A program made the position numbers and the translations under genes. A stretch of 64,000 nt of DNA from Phoronis australis (Eukaryota; Phoronida; Phoronidae): the NCBI GenBank assembly GCA_002633005.1, contig NMRA01000099.1, forward strand, positions 156,555-220,554, read 5' to 3'. Shown here piece after piece: positions 13,011 to 24,769 of this stretch. Position 1 is the first letter of the stretch. Every line of letters begins with the position of its first letter. The notes under the pieces are model-generated. The model had not been told where the DNA came from and searched no databases. It saw only the letters and a program-made list of their open reading frames with translations.

Positions 13011-14499
13011 GTGTGCTTTTGAGGCGTGCAGGGTCTAAGTGGAGGGGGTAGGGAGGGGAATTCCCCTTCCCTCTGAGGGGAAAAATTGTAATCCATATAA
13101 AATAGGTTATTTTCCTTGCATTTTAGCACATTGTTTGCCTTTTTCTTGTTCAAACGATGCCAAAGAAGAAAACTAAACATACAAGGCTTGCTTCATTCAG
13201 GATGTGTGCAGAGTCACCATACTGCAAAAAAATAAAGATCTGTAAATCTTTTTTGTACGGTAATCTGTGTAGAGCTGTATGTTAGACAGACAATTCGCAG
13301 CATGACCTCAGAACTCAAAAGAAGTGAAGTGTACTTTATTGCAGATGAGCACTACTAAGTTAGCAACGGAACAACGCAATCATACTAAGAACATAATAGT
13401 AAAAACAGACGGCTATAGTCTCTAATCACAAGTTCTGTCTGAATATTCATCGATCTAAAACAACGAAATTGTAGGTTTCAATAACATTTAATGATCAGAA
13501 ATATTAAAATTATTCATTTAGCAGTCATTTATGCCGAGGTTGTCTAGGAAACAGGCCACCTTTTCTCTGTCTTCGCTGTGCTGTCCAAGTCGTCATTTTT
13601 TAAAACTGATCATCCCAATGACAGCCATGACGGCCGCTAGATGAGTCCCTGCCCCTATCCAAAAACAACAACTGTGAAAGCTAAGCCCCACTAAATCATC
13701 AGTACAGCTTTTTACAAAAAAAAAACGATCCAAAACAAGACTATGATAATTAGCATCACTTTAAAGATCAGGACAAATAAAAAACTGACAATTTGGGAAA
13801 TTTATCGGTGCGAAATACTTGAAGAATTTGTGTAAAACTACTTAGGGAGTCCCAAGCAATATGCGTGTGCCTGATACTACAATACTCCATTACCATCAGC
13901 ATAATCATATTACACCTACATTTGATTGACAGTGGTAATGATAATTTAAACGCCAAAATGATATCTTTATTTTGATTGCATTTTTGCTTTTAATAAATTG
14001 CATTGACTATCCCAATACAGAGACTTGATATAGACAACAGAGGAAATGAGAGCAGACACCTTGAGTCTGTGACAGTTGTTAACTTCAAAGCCTGATAATT
14101 GCTCAACATTAAAGCCCCATTAACCCTGTGCTTTCACTTAAAAAACTTTTAATATAAGCCATTTACCATAACAGTGCTCTTATCTTGTTCCTTAATCAGT
14201 TCAGTTGTGATTTCTAGACTTGGGAACAACTGACACATCATTATTTCTTCAAACCAAATTCATCAACAATCAGGTCATTTATTATCAACTGCTAGTTCAT
14301 TGCACCCTGAGACAATTTCTAAACTGAGTTTGAAACAAGATAAGACAAATTTCATACATTTGGTAAGTGCCTAAATCAAAGCTCGTTTTTTGACAGACAG
14401 CATGTTTAATGTCCCTTAAAATAAACTATTTGAAAACCCTTATGGTTCAGTTTTTTGAATGAGCAAAAATTTTGAACATAAGAATAAGCATAGGCTATA
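13011..14499. other. Intergenic with a short GC-rich palindrome
   Basis: At about 13,050-13,080 a GGGAGGGGAATTCCCCTTCCC-type near-palindrome stands out from the AT-rich background. ORFs are short and unrecognised. Confidence 0.5.
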
Positions 14500-14711
14500 A
14501 CTACAAAGAACCGCCGAATCTGTAAATTCTCAACATCACAGATATAAATGCACACAAGCCGTAATGTCCTTATCCAATAGCAGTACCCACAAAGTACATC
14601 ACCTGACTGCAACTGGTTGTTCATCATGAAGAGAATCCTACATTGATACCCTCGACCAGTTAGCATTCCGCAGAATCTGCAGAAAAGATCTGAGACACCT
14701 AGCAGTTGCAA
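14500..14711 (+). repeat. Dispersed repeat G, copy 1
   Basis: The block 'ATCATGAAGAGAATCCTACA', followed by an ACC(A/G)GT run and 'CAGAATCTGC…AGATC…AGACACC', matches 22,333-22,440. The shorter match 'agaacatcctacattcaactagtcagcatt' lies at 51,110-51,140. Confidence 0.5.
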
Positions 14712-16079
14712 GGCCCTCTCATACTTTCAGAAACTATGCTTTATGACGACTACTCTCCATAACGCTGTAGTTAGGAATTGTTCTTAAAATGTTTCACATA
14801 ATTAGCATGAAGGACTTTTTAAAATAGGACATTTATGGTTTTAATGAAAAACGAAAACGAAATGATAAGTGATAAAACTGTAATAGCATTCTTCAGAATT
14901 CATCTTGAACGTTAACACCAAACAAACTTTGATCAATTGTGAGAGTCATCACCTACGTACCCGCATATATTTCAACAGGCTGTTAAAGCACCTGAAATTT
15001 GATTAATAGTTTGAAGTAGCACATTTATATGCCTCTGAAAGTGCACATACTACTCTAGCTTTAAATAAGACAACAGAAAGCACTTAACCCAAACATTAAT
15101 AAAAGAAATTGATTACATGTGACCAAGGCTCATTGCTATCACATTAATCAATTTGAAAGGCTCTGAGAATCACCAAGAGCGGCCCTGTTTTTTTTTGCAC
15201 AGAAACTGAATGGAATTCAAGCTCAAAACCGCTATTATAAGCTGCCCTATGTTCTGGTGTTAAAACCATCAACTCCCTTCACTGGAACATTTAATATTCC
15301 AAAGCAACATCATTCATTGCATTCTGACCCTTTGTTTCAACTGAAATTGGAGAAGCAGTTGGCAAAGCCATATTGCCTCAACATAACAGGAAAAAATACC
15401 AGTCTCGGCAATTTTCCAGAGGTTGAAACGCTTGACCTTTACAAGGAGTCATTTTTGTCAGTGGTCAGTGGGTATTTACCTTGTATGGCAAACATCAGAA
15501 ATAATTGATGACCAGTATACCCCATCATGACATTCTTTGACACAGCACCCTTGGTTGTTGATAGCAACCCTAGGCATGCTTTTGATGACATCAGTTTCAA
15601 TTTGAAGTACTCCCAATCTATTAGCCCGCAATGTTCCTCAGCAATTTCACCAGTTCAATTTGTTATACAATTTTTCAGTAAAGGATTGAACTTTTCCTCA
15701 CTGATAAAGCCTGCCCAGCTCACAAATGGGTCAACACGGGTGAAAAAATGCCACAAAACAGAAAGCCGTCATCCACTTAAGAGTGAAACTTCTTAAGCTG
15801 TTTTTTTTTATTATTATATTTTTAATTCACACTCTGTGAAACTTATAGGGATCTCAGTAGGTGGGCATTTAAAGTTGAGCATGGTCAGTTAAAAAGAAAA
15901 AAGAAGTCATTCAACTGTCGACAGACCTTAACTGCAACAACCCCTACAGAGTTTTGACGTTGGCCTTTATGTACAGGTCTGGAGTCCAGTAAAACATCAA
16001 CGTATTGTAGACAGTGTTGAAAGGAACTTAGCATCTAGAACAAAGTAATGTAATGTAAATTTAGGCAAAAAATTTGAGG
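14712..16079. other. Intergenic, nothing recognised
   Basis: Two ORFs of 83 and 89 codons (15,257-15,508 and 15,527-15,796, plus strand) lie in tandem. Neither shows a domain, signal sequence or codon bias that would support a gene. Confidence 0.5.
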
Positions 16080-16265
16080 CAAATACTGGACTTTGCTTCC
16101 CTGAGTTAGCGACATTGCGTCCGCCTCTCACAGACTTTAGATGGGCTACTCAGAGTGACGGTATTGTTCTGGCAAATAGGTGACGATTTAACCAGATGAC
16201 GCAGCATCGAGGTCAGGACAGTTACCCCATACTTGTTAATTAATGTATTTTTAAATTTTCCAATG
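16080..16265 (-). pseudogene. Penelope-like retroelement C-terminal tail (fragment)
   Basis: On the minus strand the reading GVTVLTSMLRHLVKSS, followed by CQNNTVTLSS and a VCERRTQCR end, aligns with the end of the clearer Penelope-like ORF at 34.1-34.4 kb (GVLTSMSRRLVKTT…QTNNNVTSQ…VREMQTQRC). The nucleotide block covering the hammerhead-like core is also shared (TTAGCGACATTGCGTCCG here, AGCAACGTTGCGTCTG there). The fragment lacks the GIY-YIG core and the reverse transcriptase. No inverted partner arm was found nearby. It is an old 5'-truncated copy. Confidence 0.6.
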
Positions 16266-16382
16266 CAAACTTTTGACACGTTATGAGCTGGCAAAGCGGT
16301 GATCACACCAATGCTTTCATCTTTTTTTGTCATTTGACTTACATTTGCAGTGTTCACTGTAGGTGTTATGGGAATTCATTAC

Positions 16383-16560
16383 TTATTTAACACAAAATAG
16401 GTCCAACAAGCGAAATTCTATTTTGCCAAATTTCTTCACAAATAATAAACATTAGTTGGTACTGTGTGGATGTCATAAAACCTTTCATTTGGTTTCCACT
16501 GCTTGTAGGAAAGAAATCAATCTTGATAGACGGAATGTGACAATTTTGACAATTTATTTT
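16383..16560 (+). repeat. Dispersed repeat C, copy 3
   Basis: It contains TTATTTAACACAAAATAGG, 'caagcgaaattctattttgcc', AAATTTCTTCACAAA and a later 'gacaattttgacaatt' block, collinear with the copies at 12.8 and 19.6 kb. Confidence 0.65.
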
Positions 16561-16681
16561 GTGACTATCTTGGTAATCGAGAGTTCTGTTTCTTAACATA
16601 TTTTCTAAAATACTAGCTTTTGATTCATGAAAACATGTTTTGAAATCTATGGTGAACACAGAAATGTACCAATAACTCACA

Positions 16682-16827
16682 GGTTAACGCCCCGGGCACT
16701 TAAATTGAGAAACCTTGAGACAGGGGCTTGGGGAACAACCCAAGCAGTGGGAGCTTAAACCGAAAATTGGCAAAAAGTCCGGGATCGGTGATTACACCGG
16801 CGTGGACATTAACCCACAAGTTTTCGG
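16682..16827 (-). mobile_element. Short family A derivative (MITE-like)
   Basis: It is the reverse complement of the 33,120-33,272 terminus, matching across 'GGTTAACGCCC…GGCACTTAAATTG…GGCAAAAAGTC'. It also ends in an inverted family A terminus (…AAGTTTTCGG followed by TA at 16,828-16,829). About 146 bp with no coding capacity; the left TA-flanked tip is missing. Confidence 0.65.
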
Positions 16828-16829
16828 TA

Positions 16830-17249
16830 TAAGCACAAAACTAATGTATGCATGGTTATCACATGGAAATGTGTTTTTTTAAATTAAGATTTTTCAAATG
16901 GCTGCAAATTGCAGAGATGTAAAAATTCATGCCAAAACATGCATGCTAAATATTTATTTACGATTTTAGCTACAAAAGAGTCTGGGATTTGAATAGTCCT
17001 TAGCCTGAGATCAGGCCCATCTTGTCAAAAATGAAGACTTCTGGTTAGTCTAAATCATCTTTGACAGCCGAGATCTTAGACAGGTTTTAAGTTAATTTAA
17101 GGAACAGGCAGAATTTGCAGATTTCATGCAAACACTTTTATCCCTGTTGCAATTTAGGCTGTAACTTGGATCATATTTCGAAAATACTTGAAGAAATGCA
17201 ATCTTTGGTAATGAATGCAGTAAGTTGTCTGAATTATTTTTTGTATTTC
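16830..17249. other. Upstream region of the receptor gene
   Basis: An AT-rich stretch that would be intron or promoter if the 5'UTR acceptor at 17,250-17,251 is used. No TATA box or first exon can be placed with confidence. Confidence 0.4.
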
Positions 17250-17251
17250 AG
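17238..17251 (+). promoter_or_regulatory. Probable 3' splice site in the 5'UTR of the receptor gene
   Basis: A pyrimidine-rich run (TTTTTTGTATTTCAG) ends in AG at 17,250-17,251, about 230 bases before the start codon. Downstream sequence becomes less T-rich. Many receptor genes with a single coding exon keep an upstream non-coding exon, so this acceptor is plausible. The donor was not located. Confidence 0.4.
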
Positions 17252-17482
17252 GGTGACATTAACAAAAGTGCAGAAGCCAGAGACTTTGGAACCGTCCCCG
17301 ACATGGTAAAGGACGTCCAAGAAGTCCACCAACACACACAGAGTGTAGCCTGATTGACTGCTAAAAGTTCCCAACGAGCAAACGGTAAACACAAGCATTA
17401 TCACCTCCTGGACAGTAGGACGGGTAATTGAGCGAACCATACACAACAAATAACCCTAGGAACAGAGTGTAACTGATTTACA

Positions 17483-18520
17483 ATGGCTGACACTCCACAG
17501 AACGGTACAAGAGTGGCAACATACCACTATGTGGAAAATCTCAACGCCTCAATCGACAAAGTGATCATTTACGGATACGTAGCACCAGCTTTAGCCATCG
17601 TCACGTTCATAGCCAACATTATCATATGCGCCGTGCTATACAGGATCCACAAAAACACTCCAACCAATTTGTTTTTGATCGCCATAGCTGTGTTTGACGC
17701 TCTAACAGGAATTATGAACACCCCTTGTTCCATTTACATCTACATGCTGGGGCACTATCGGGACTACATACCCTATGACTGGTGCTTCTGCACTCAACCC
17801 CTCAAACTTGCGGCGGTTTTCCACACGTCCTCAATCTATCTAACTGTGATGTTAGCCATACAGAGATACATGGGGATTTACAATTCAACACTAATGAGGC
17901 GGATATTCTCTCCGAGGAAAACCCTCATCTACATCTTCGTCATACTCAGTGTTGCCATGGCGTTGTTAGCGGTGATGTTCTTCCAAGAAGAGTACAAGCC
18001 TGCGGAAATTCCTTCCAAACTCAACTCCAGCGTAATGATCTCCGCCTGCCAGCAATGGAGCAAAACATGGAACACGCAGCATTATAGAACCGTCTTCAAC
18101 AGTATGCGAGTTGTCTTCATACAGGTAATACCCTGTATTCTACTCGCCATATTCAATGTATTACTCATTCGCTCCATAAACAAGGCTAAAAAGCTTCGGA
18201 AAGAATTGAGCCCCTCTTATAATAATACTCGCTATCGCCTTTGTCGGCCAAGCAGTGGCAGCACACGCATGACCACAATGTTGATTGTAATCATCACTAC
18301 AACTCTGATCGCGGAGATCATCACCACCAGCAATTTGCTCGTTCATGCCGCTGATGAGCAAAATCCAATTCTGGATGACTTTACGACTGTGTCCAACGTA
18401 ATAGTTTTCATTAGCTATCCAACAAACTTTGTCGTTTATTGCACGATGAGCAAACGGTTCCGCAAAGGATTTAACAGTTTGTTTCTCCTCAGCGGCAAAA
18501 CGTCAACGAACTACTCTTAA
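17483..18520 (+). CDS. Class A neuropeptide GPCR, sex-peptide/FMRFamide-receptor-like
   Basis: A single uninterrupted 345-codon frame encoding a seven-helix rhodopsin-family receptor. Visible features: sequons N7-G-T and N21-A-S before helix 1; helices at about 28-52, 60-84, 104-128, 148-168, 209-230, 263-287 and 300-321; helix 2 Asp72; C101/C103 and ECL2 C189 as a likely disulfide pair; QRY (127-129) in place of D/ERY; PC-x-LLAIFNVLL in helix 5; TRMTTMLIVI in helix 6; and NFVVY (315-319) in place of NPxxY, followed by a basic helix 8 (SKRFRKGF). The QRY, TRMTTML and NFxxY-like pattern fits sex-peptide/myoinhibitory-peptide/FMRFamide-type receptors, which are Gq/Gi-coupled peptide receptors at the plasma membrane. 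The exact ligand cannot be assigned. The start context ACAATGG is strong, and no in-frame upstream ATG extends the protein sensibly. Length is normal for the family and no frame damage is seen. It is the only intact gene in the window. Confidence 0.9.
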   Translation: MADTPQNGTRVATYHYVENLNASIDKVIIYGYVAPALAIVTFIANIIICAVLYRIHKNTPTNLFLIAIAVFDALTGIMNTPCSIYIYMLGHYRDYIPYDWCFCTQPLKLAAVFHTSSIYLTVMLAIQRYMGIYNSTLMRRIFSPRKTLIYIFVILSVAMALLAVMFFQEEYKPAEIPSKLNSSVMISACQQWSKTWNTQHYRTVFNSMRVVFIQVIPCILLAIFNVLLIRSINKAKKLRKELSPSYNNTRYRLCRPSSGSTRMTTMLIVIITTTLIAEIITTSNLLVHAADEQNPILDDFTTVSNVIVFISYPTNFVVYCTMSKRFRKGFNSLFLLSGKTSTNYS

Positions 18521-19028
18521 AAATGTATGATAGGTAGGACGTATTATTCTGCCACAGACATGAAGTGGTCTTCTTGTTTTGGCCGGTACACTCCAGGTAA
18601 GAAATGATTGCCGATTCGTTCGACAGTCATGAAAATCACTAGAAGCTGAGCAGTTAAGGTGATACAAGCTTACAGCAAAAAGCAGTGCACTATTTAATGG
18701 TTGACATGTCCATATATGGTCGAATTGTAAGAGCAAGTACATGATATGCAGGTACATGGCAACTGGGAAAAACGCAGACAGGAAGGACAGTGCCTGAAAC
18801 TGACGTAGGGCATGCATTGAAATATTGAAACGTCATTTCAACATAATCCACATCAAAATTGTTGACCTTCAACTTCAGTTTTGATGGTAGAAAGTCAAGG
18901 CAACAACACGAATGTGTGCCCAAAACCTGTCTTTTGTCGAAAATAACTTTTTATTAATTGGAGACTGTTGTGGTTCAGACTTCTTTATACCTGCGTGAAG
19001 GAGAGGACGTGGAGAAAACCAACTGGAA

Positions 19029-19034
19029 AATAAA
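19029..19034 (+). terminator. Candidate poly(A) signal for the receptor gene
   Basis: AATAAA lies 509 bases after the stop codon on the coding strand, the first canonical hexamer downstream. No transcript evidence is available. Confidence 0.4.
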
Positions 19035-19598
19035 GAAGGGAATGCCTTTGAAGAAGCAGCTTAATTATTTCAGACTAATGGAACTGACTGAGGCACATCA
19101 AATTCTCTGACAGGAGATTGCATAACACCCACTGCAGTGTAAGGGCAAGTCTTTGTTGAGGACCTCTGCTGGGAAGCTAACATTCAGGCTCAACAGGAAC
19201 CATAGTTTGAACTTTACTGTAGTCACAATAAGTTCAAAGTGTCATGGCCTGTAGTCGAACCACTGTCATTGAACCATTGACCTTTGAACCTTAGTACTGT
19301 CAGATCCTACTGAATACTTAGGGTTAGGATACAAGAAGGCAGTCTCCTGGTAGTTGCAAGTAAATTGAGCCATTTCTTTGAGTATTTGTGTTATAACCAA
19401 AATAATGAACAATCAGCAGAGAAACATCCAAAATGTATAATAAATGTTTCAATTGCTTATTCAATAATTTACTACTTCAATATGCATGACTTGCCCGTCT
19501 TTCCTCTTGGCTGGCCATAGTGAGTCCATGAACTGAAAACAGGTTCTGATTCACCACTAAGCCACAGGTAACAAACAGGGTTACTACCATCATTCTTT
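19035..19598. other. Intergenic, nothing recognised
   Basis: AT-rich with no ORF of interest. Some local redundancy ('aaccatagtttgaac…gaaccactgtcattgaaccattgacctttgaacctt') at 19,198-19,293. Confidence 0.5.
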
Positions 19599-19599
19599 A

Positions 19600-19740
19600 C
19601 TTATTTAGCGCATGTTATGGCTGGCAAGTGAAATTCTGTTTTGCTAAATTTCTCCAAAAGGTAACAACGTTTCCATTATATGTAAAAAGGTTCATAGACA
19701 TTGAAACAAATGGAAAATAACCATTTCGGCAAATATTTAT
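19600..19740 (+). repeat. Dispersed repeat C, copy 4
   Basis: It contains TTATTTAGCGCATGTTATGG, 'ctggcaagtgaaattctgttttgc', TAAATTTCTCCAAAAGGTAA and 'aaatggaaaataaccatttcggcaaat'. It is the best-preserved match to copy 3. Confidence 0.65.
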
Positions 19741-22332
19741 GAGCGACAAAAATTGACAATATCAGTAATTTTTGTGAATGCATGGACCAACCTGAAATAG
19801 AACTCAGTACATTCATTAGATACGCAATTAAAGAGAATCAGTAAAATTTCATCAATATAGAAAACAATAGGACAAACGCGTGAAAATTTATTTTTTCATG
19901 TTGTTGATAAAAGATAAGGAATACCAATTAAATTCCTTATCATTTTAAAGTTTTATACTAGAGCTACATATTCGGACAGTGTTAGAAGAAATGTGTACAT
20001 TCATAACAATGTTAAGACATTAAGCATTTTACTCTGAAACATAGCTTGTGGCGTACACTGGGCAAAATAGATTACTATGAAAGGTTTTAGAAACTAATCA
20101 TGGTCAATTATGGTAATTATTTTTGTCTGAAATTAGTGAGAATTTACCACTATTTGGGCCACATGCTGTGGTTTAGAACAAGCAAAACGAGATTCTTAAA
20201 AAAGAAAAGGTTAATTTGCTAAAACAATATTCCTGTTATGCATCAATTCAGGACTTCCGCAGTAGAAGAGAGTGGTGAGGATATACCTCAGATATGGCAT
20301 TCATTAATTAAATCACGAGTGGTCATCATCAAGTTCATCTCGAGCAAAAATACGACAATGCTCATGAGTTACGCAGCATGAGGAAAACCAAAAGCACATA
20401 AAACGCGTAATTTGGAAGACCTTACTGCGCAAAACTATTCTCTTTTCAAGCAATCTCTCACATGTGAACGGGTGAACAGCTGATGAAGTACCCAATTGGC
20501 AAACCTTTTGAAACTAAAGAACATTACGCAGCAATTTCGGACAAAAAATCAGTGCTAAAATAGCCATTTTTATTCTCCAAAGGCTCCTAAAATTTTGTGA
20601 GTCAGCGATTTTTTAAAATATAATTTGCCTGACGGTAGCAGTGGTACACCCTTGAGCATGTAAAAGCACTGTTTTACTGACAATATCATCTATTGAAAAA
20701 AAATAAAAATAAAGTTTTACCTGTCCACCATATTACGTCCTAAATTAGTAAATTTTACCGACCCATCAAATGATTTAATTCCACAATCAACATATAACAA
20801 AACATTGTTGTGTTCCAAATAAACCCAGACATGCTTCCGTTGAGGCAGGCATTCAGAAAGCAGAGGGGGTTGATCACATAGAACCAGTGGCTCATTTTGC
20901 CACCACGTGGCACCAGAGGTTACTTCGTATTGACCAGGTGTCATAGGGAAACAGTTGAATTCATGAAAACACCCTTTTACAATGTATGTGATTAGACGTC
21001 ATGCGTTTTAAGTCATTAACTCCCTTGTAGTCTACTAAAGATCACTCAGGTATCTGGTCCCACATGATCAAATGCCACGTTCCTACTTAGAAATCTCTTG
21101 TAGACTGATCATATAGAACTGAACTTTCTTAATTTGTTGTTCTTTCACCCTGTTGAGTAAGAAAAATGTGTGAACAAGGTAGTTGCTATTCAAGATTGTT
21201 ATCTTTCAGTGTATAGTTTGTACTGCTTTTATGACAGTAATATTTAGAAGATGAAATATTTAAAATTGGTATAACCCCTATATGTCTAGAGATTGCATTC
21301 AAGTATTACCTAGAGCACTAATTGAAATTCACATTAAGTAACAAATATATTTTTTATTTACAAAAGACATACTTTAGTTCAGAAATTAAGAATTTCCTGA
21401 AAAAGAGTGGAATGGTCTTATTTATCAAGCTTTGGTACAAAACATTTATTTGATTCTAATGTTTCGTAAATCATTAGCAACATCACAGTGAAAAATGATC
21501 AAAAATATCACTTTAATGTCATCTCATGTAGATTCTTTACAGAAGACTTGGTTTTGTAAATGTTTATTTTCCAAACAATTGCATTTTTTCTAGATTGGAA
21601 GGTGAATTGAACGTCCTCTAATTACCAAGTGTCCTATACGCTGCATTTTAATTGTTCACTCAATGATCAGGACAAAGTCAGCTGTTTCTTCTTTTCTTTT
21701 TTATGAACAAAGCCCCAGAAATCGCTTTCGCATTATATCCAGGTTTTCATTCATTCCCTTGCATACAATCATAAGTAGTAAGACCGAGCTAAGGAGTAGG
21801 GACACCTTTACGCAATGCTCGATTGTCTGCATTAAACCCAGGGTTCATACCCAGGACTCCTAAACGGAGCCACACAGTCTGCTCGACGTCACTGGCTCCT
21901 CACTTCTGTCTGGATTTCAATTACAGGGAGTCAAAAAAAAAGGTTTCACAATTGCTCAGGGCATCCATTGACCGATGACACATGACTGCATTTTGATGAC
22001 CCCAAGTCAAATTGCTGTTATAGTTTGGTATGTTAATGTAAAGACATAGGTCTACAATCAAAGAGTATTATATATCTAACATGAAATATCATGCTAATGA
22101 GCCCCCAGATTTGCTGGTAGTAAGAAAAGAGACACCCGTGCTTATTTGTTCACTTTATTTTTGTGTTCAAAGTCTGTCCAAACACTGAAGAGCGTCTAAA
22201 TTTGAGTCTGAGGATGTCCATGCGGATGTCCTGAATGCCCTTATAAATGAAGGTCTGCATCGCAGCTTAAGAAAAAAATATTGGTAACAATCACAAATTT
22301 CAAAAGATTTCTGCTTAGTAAAGACAAAAATC
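19741..22332. other. Intergenic, nothing recognised
   Basis: 2.6 kb of AT-rich DNA with short ORFs (60-80 codons) and no recognisable domain, RNA gene or transposon terminus. Confidence 0.6.
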
Positions 22333-22440
22333 ATCATGAAAAGAATCCTATGTTGACACCTCAACCGGTCAAGATTCAGATTGGACAACTCAATTGGCTT
22401 GCACACCACAGAATCTGCCAGTTTAGATCAAAGACACCAT
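22333..22440 (+). repeat. Dispersed repeat G, copy 2
   Basis: ATCATGAAAAGAATCCTATG, followed by 'ttgacacctcaaccggtcaa' and 'CAGAATCTGCCAGTTTAGAT', corresponds to 14,628-14,700 in the same order. Confidence 0.5.
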
Positions 22441-22964
22441 GCTGTTGTGGTTAATTAAATCATCTCAGGTTGCTGATGTTATCATTCTTTAGATAACGAG
22501 ACTGCCCATTGGGGGCGACAATGGTATTTTAAATTTTTGTTTTGAAAATTTCGAAATAGCATATTTGAATAGTTCATGCAAAGCATACAATTAGGTTTCT
22601 GAATTTTGAAAACTGGATAAGAAATGTGAGTTTGACAACCTAAAGCATTTGTTTAATGTTCCTCATTAATTCTGCTGGGTGTGCAACAAAATTGGGCTAA
22701 CTACCAAACCACCAGGCAGCAGTTCAATTCTGAAGTAAGCCAACTGTCACGTACAACTCTTGGCATGAATAGGAAGGTACACATGAGCCGCATTTACAAG
22801 CGGAGACAGCTGGCATGGTGCAGCTAACATGGGACAGCTGATCAGGTGCAAGTGTGGGTGTGAACACAGCTGACACAGAGCAAGTCACACTGCAGCCGTA
22901 AATTTTTTGACACTGTTTTAATGGGTAGAGCGAGTTGCTCTTGATCAGTTGCTCTAGTTTCAAC

Positions 22965-23215
22965 TACATGTCTAAATACAACTGGGACAGGGTGGAAAGG
23001 GGTCATCTTTCAATGTGCTTGCGCAATAGCGTATATTCGGGTGATCAGCTGGCAATCCATGTGGTTTGAACATTCGCTATTGTTTATGCGAACAAGCGCA
23101 GGTAGTCTTCGTTCTAGTAACTCATGCTGATCCAGTTTACAATTTAATGTCGTGTAAATGCGCTATGACAACTGACACGATGACACTTGTCTCTCGTGTA
23201 AAAGCAGCTATGGAG
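22965..23215 (+). repeat. Dispersed repeat F, copy 1
   Basis: It aligns along its length with 54,243-54,505, from TCTAAATACAACTGGGACAG through 'gcgcaatagcgtat' and 'attgtttatgc' to 'cttgtctctcgtgtaaaagcag'. 38,475-38,720 is a third, more diverged copy. Probably a short non-autonomous element, with no coding capacity. Confidence 0.7.
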
Positions 23216-23980
23216 AGAAAAATAATTAAAAAAAACAAATAGACTTAATATTGGTTGGTTGACACTAATAACACTAAGATGTCAATCTACCACAATAAAT
23301 GATTTTGAATACTCAGTTCTTTCACGATTATGTCATGACAGCTGAACGAATGCCAAATTCATTGTCAAAGTAGTCTTCCCTCTTGAAAATGGGGAAATGG
23401 TATTTTGGCTGATTACTTTAGCCTTATAGTATTACGAGGACTAAGATTGTGGAAACACAGCTTGTTTTTCGGAAAGAACATGAAATCAGATGAGTTATTC
23501 TCGATACTCATATAGCAGAGAATCAGACAGCTGCGATAGCCGTTGGAATGATCTAACCACAGAAAGAGAAATCAGAAAAATCCGACCAGAAACTGCGAAG
23601 CTATGGCTCTGCAAACAGAAAAAGGGGAAAATGGCTGCCACAGTGCCATCTTGTTTTGAATTTCAACAAAAAACACTAGGATTCGATCCATTCATGAGAT
23701 ATCTGTTGTGTATAAATTTCACTTTGATCCGATAGGAATTGTGTTCGAACAAGAAACAAACAAGAAACTGTCAAACTTTATGACAAAGCAACATACTTAT
23801 TACTTAGTAAATATTAGAGAAAAAACCATGCTGTATGACAGTGTACAGTGGAATCAGAATGTTTTTGTAGTTGTGCCTAATGCAGAACAAAATATGGCAT
23901 AACAAAGACATAATGACAATAATAAAAATAGCAATAATAATAACACTAAGAAGAGGGAATTTTAAATGTTTTATGATTTT
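23216..23980. other. Intergenic, nothing recognised
   Basis: It holds an 81-codon ORF at 23,490-23,735 without a recognisable domain. The right side borders the trinucleotide array. Confidence 0.5.
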
Positions 23981-23984
23981 TTTA

Positions 23985-24475
23985 CCATTCCCATAATTAT
24001 TACCATTGCCATGATTATCACCATTATTATTAACATTACTACCAATACCATTAGTACCATTAACACTATTATTATTACTATTGCCGTGATTATCACCATT
24101 ATTATTAACATTACTACCATTACCATTAGTACCATTATTATTATTACTACCAATACCATTATTATTAACATCACTACCGTTACCATTAGTACCATTATTA
24201 TTATTATTACTACCATTACCATTAGTACCATCATTACTATTACTACCAATACCATTATTATTAACATCACTACCATTACCATTAGTACCATTATTATTAT
24301 TACTACTAATACCATTATTATTAACATTACTATCATTACCATTAGTACCATTATTATTAAGATTACTACCATTACCATTAGTACCATAATTATTACCATT
24401 GCCATGATTATCACCATTACTAATAACATTACTACAATTAACATTAGTACCATTACCACTACTATCATTATTACC
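23985..24475. repeat. Trinucleotide (ATT/ACC/ATC) array with higher-order structure
   Basis: About 490 bp built from ATT, ACC, ACT and ATC triplets. The phrase 'ACCATTACCATTAGTACCAT' recurs about every 50-60 bases, which gives a higher-order repeat. Because the whole array is in triplet phase, three frames stay open. The longest is a 249-codon minus-strand frame (23,804-24,553) rich in Asn/Gly/Ser with a hydrophobic stretch near its end. The openness follows from the repeat itself, so a gene is not supported. Confidence 0.9.
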
Positions 24476-24767
24476 ACGTCTAAAAGGATTCCACACCATG
24501 ACTTGAATGATGGAGATAAAGTTTGAAAAAGGATAAAGAATGCTCTTCTCCATTATGTTATCGGTTTAGTACTTAATAAACAACACAGTCACTAAAGCGT
24601 TTTCTTCAATTATTATCCTTTATGCAAGGTGAAAGTCTTAAGTTTTCCCGTGCTTGCGTTTATAAAATTTGAAACAAGTTGGCTACAGGTACATAATAAG
24701 AGACCATACTCTAAACAAGATTATGAAGAGTTCTGGTAAAATCAGCTTGGCTAATACAGAAAAGAGC
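24476..24767. other. Intergenic spacer
   Basis: AT-rich DNA between the triplet array and the family B element. Nothing recognised. Confidence 0.5.
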
Positions 24768-24769
24768 TA

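Noticed and set aside
15257-15796. Two neighbouring plus-strand ORFs as a small gene
   Set aside because: No recognisable domain, ordinary AT-rich codon use, and no convincing splice or poly(A) arrangement.
17782-18087. Second ORF (101 codons) overlapping the receptor in another frame
   Set aside because: It is a shadow frame of the receptor coding sequence, with no domain or independent start context.
21830-21870. tRNA-like T-arm (GGGTTCATACCC)
   Set aside because: No cloverleaf partners (acceptor, D-arm or anticodon stem) at the required spacing.
23966-24526. Long plus- and minus-strand ORFs in the triplet array as genes
   Set aside because: An array built of three-base units with no stop triplets stays open in several frames on both strands; composition is pure low complexity.
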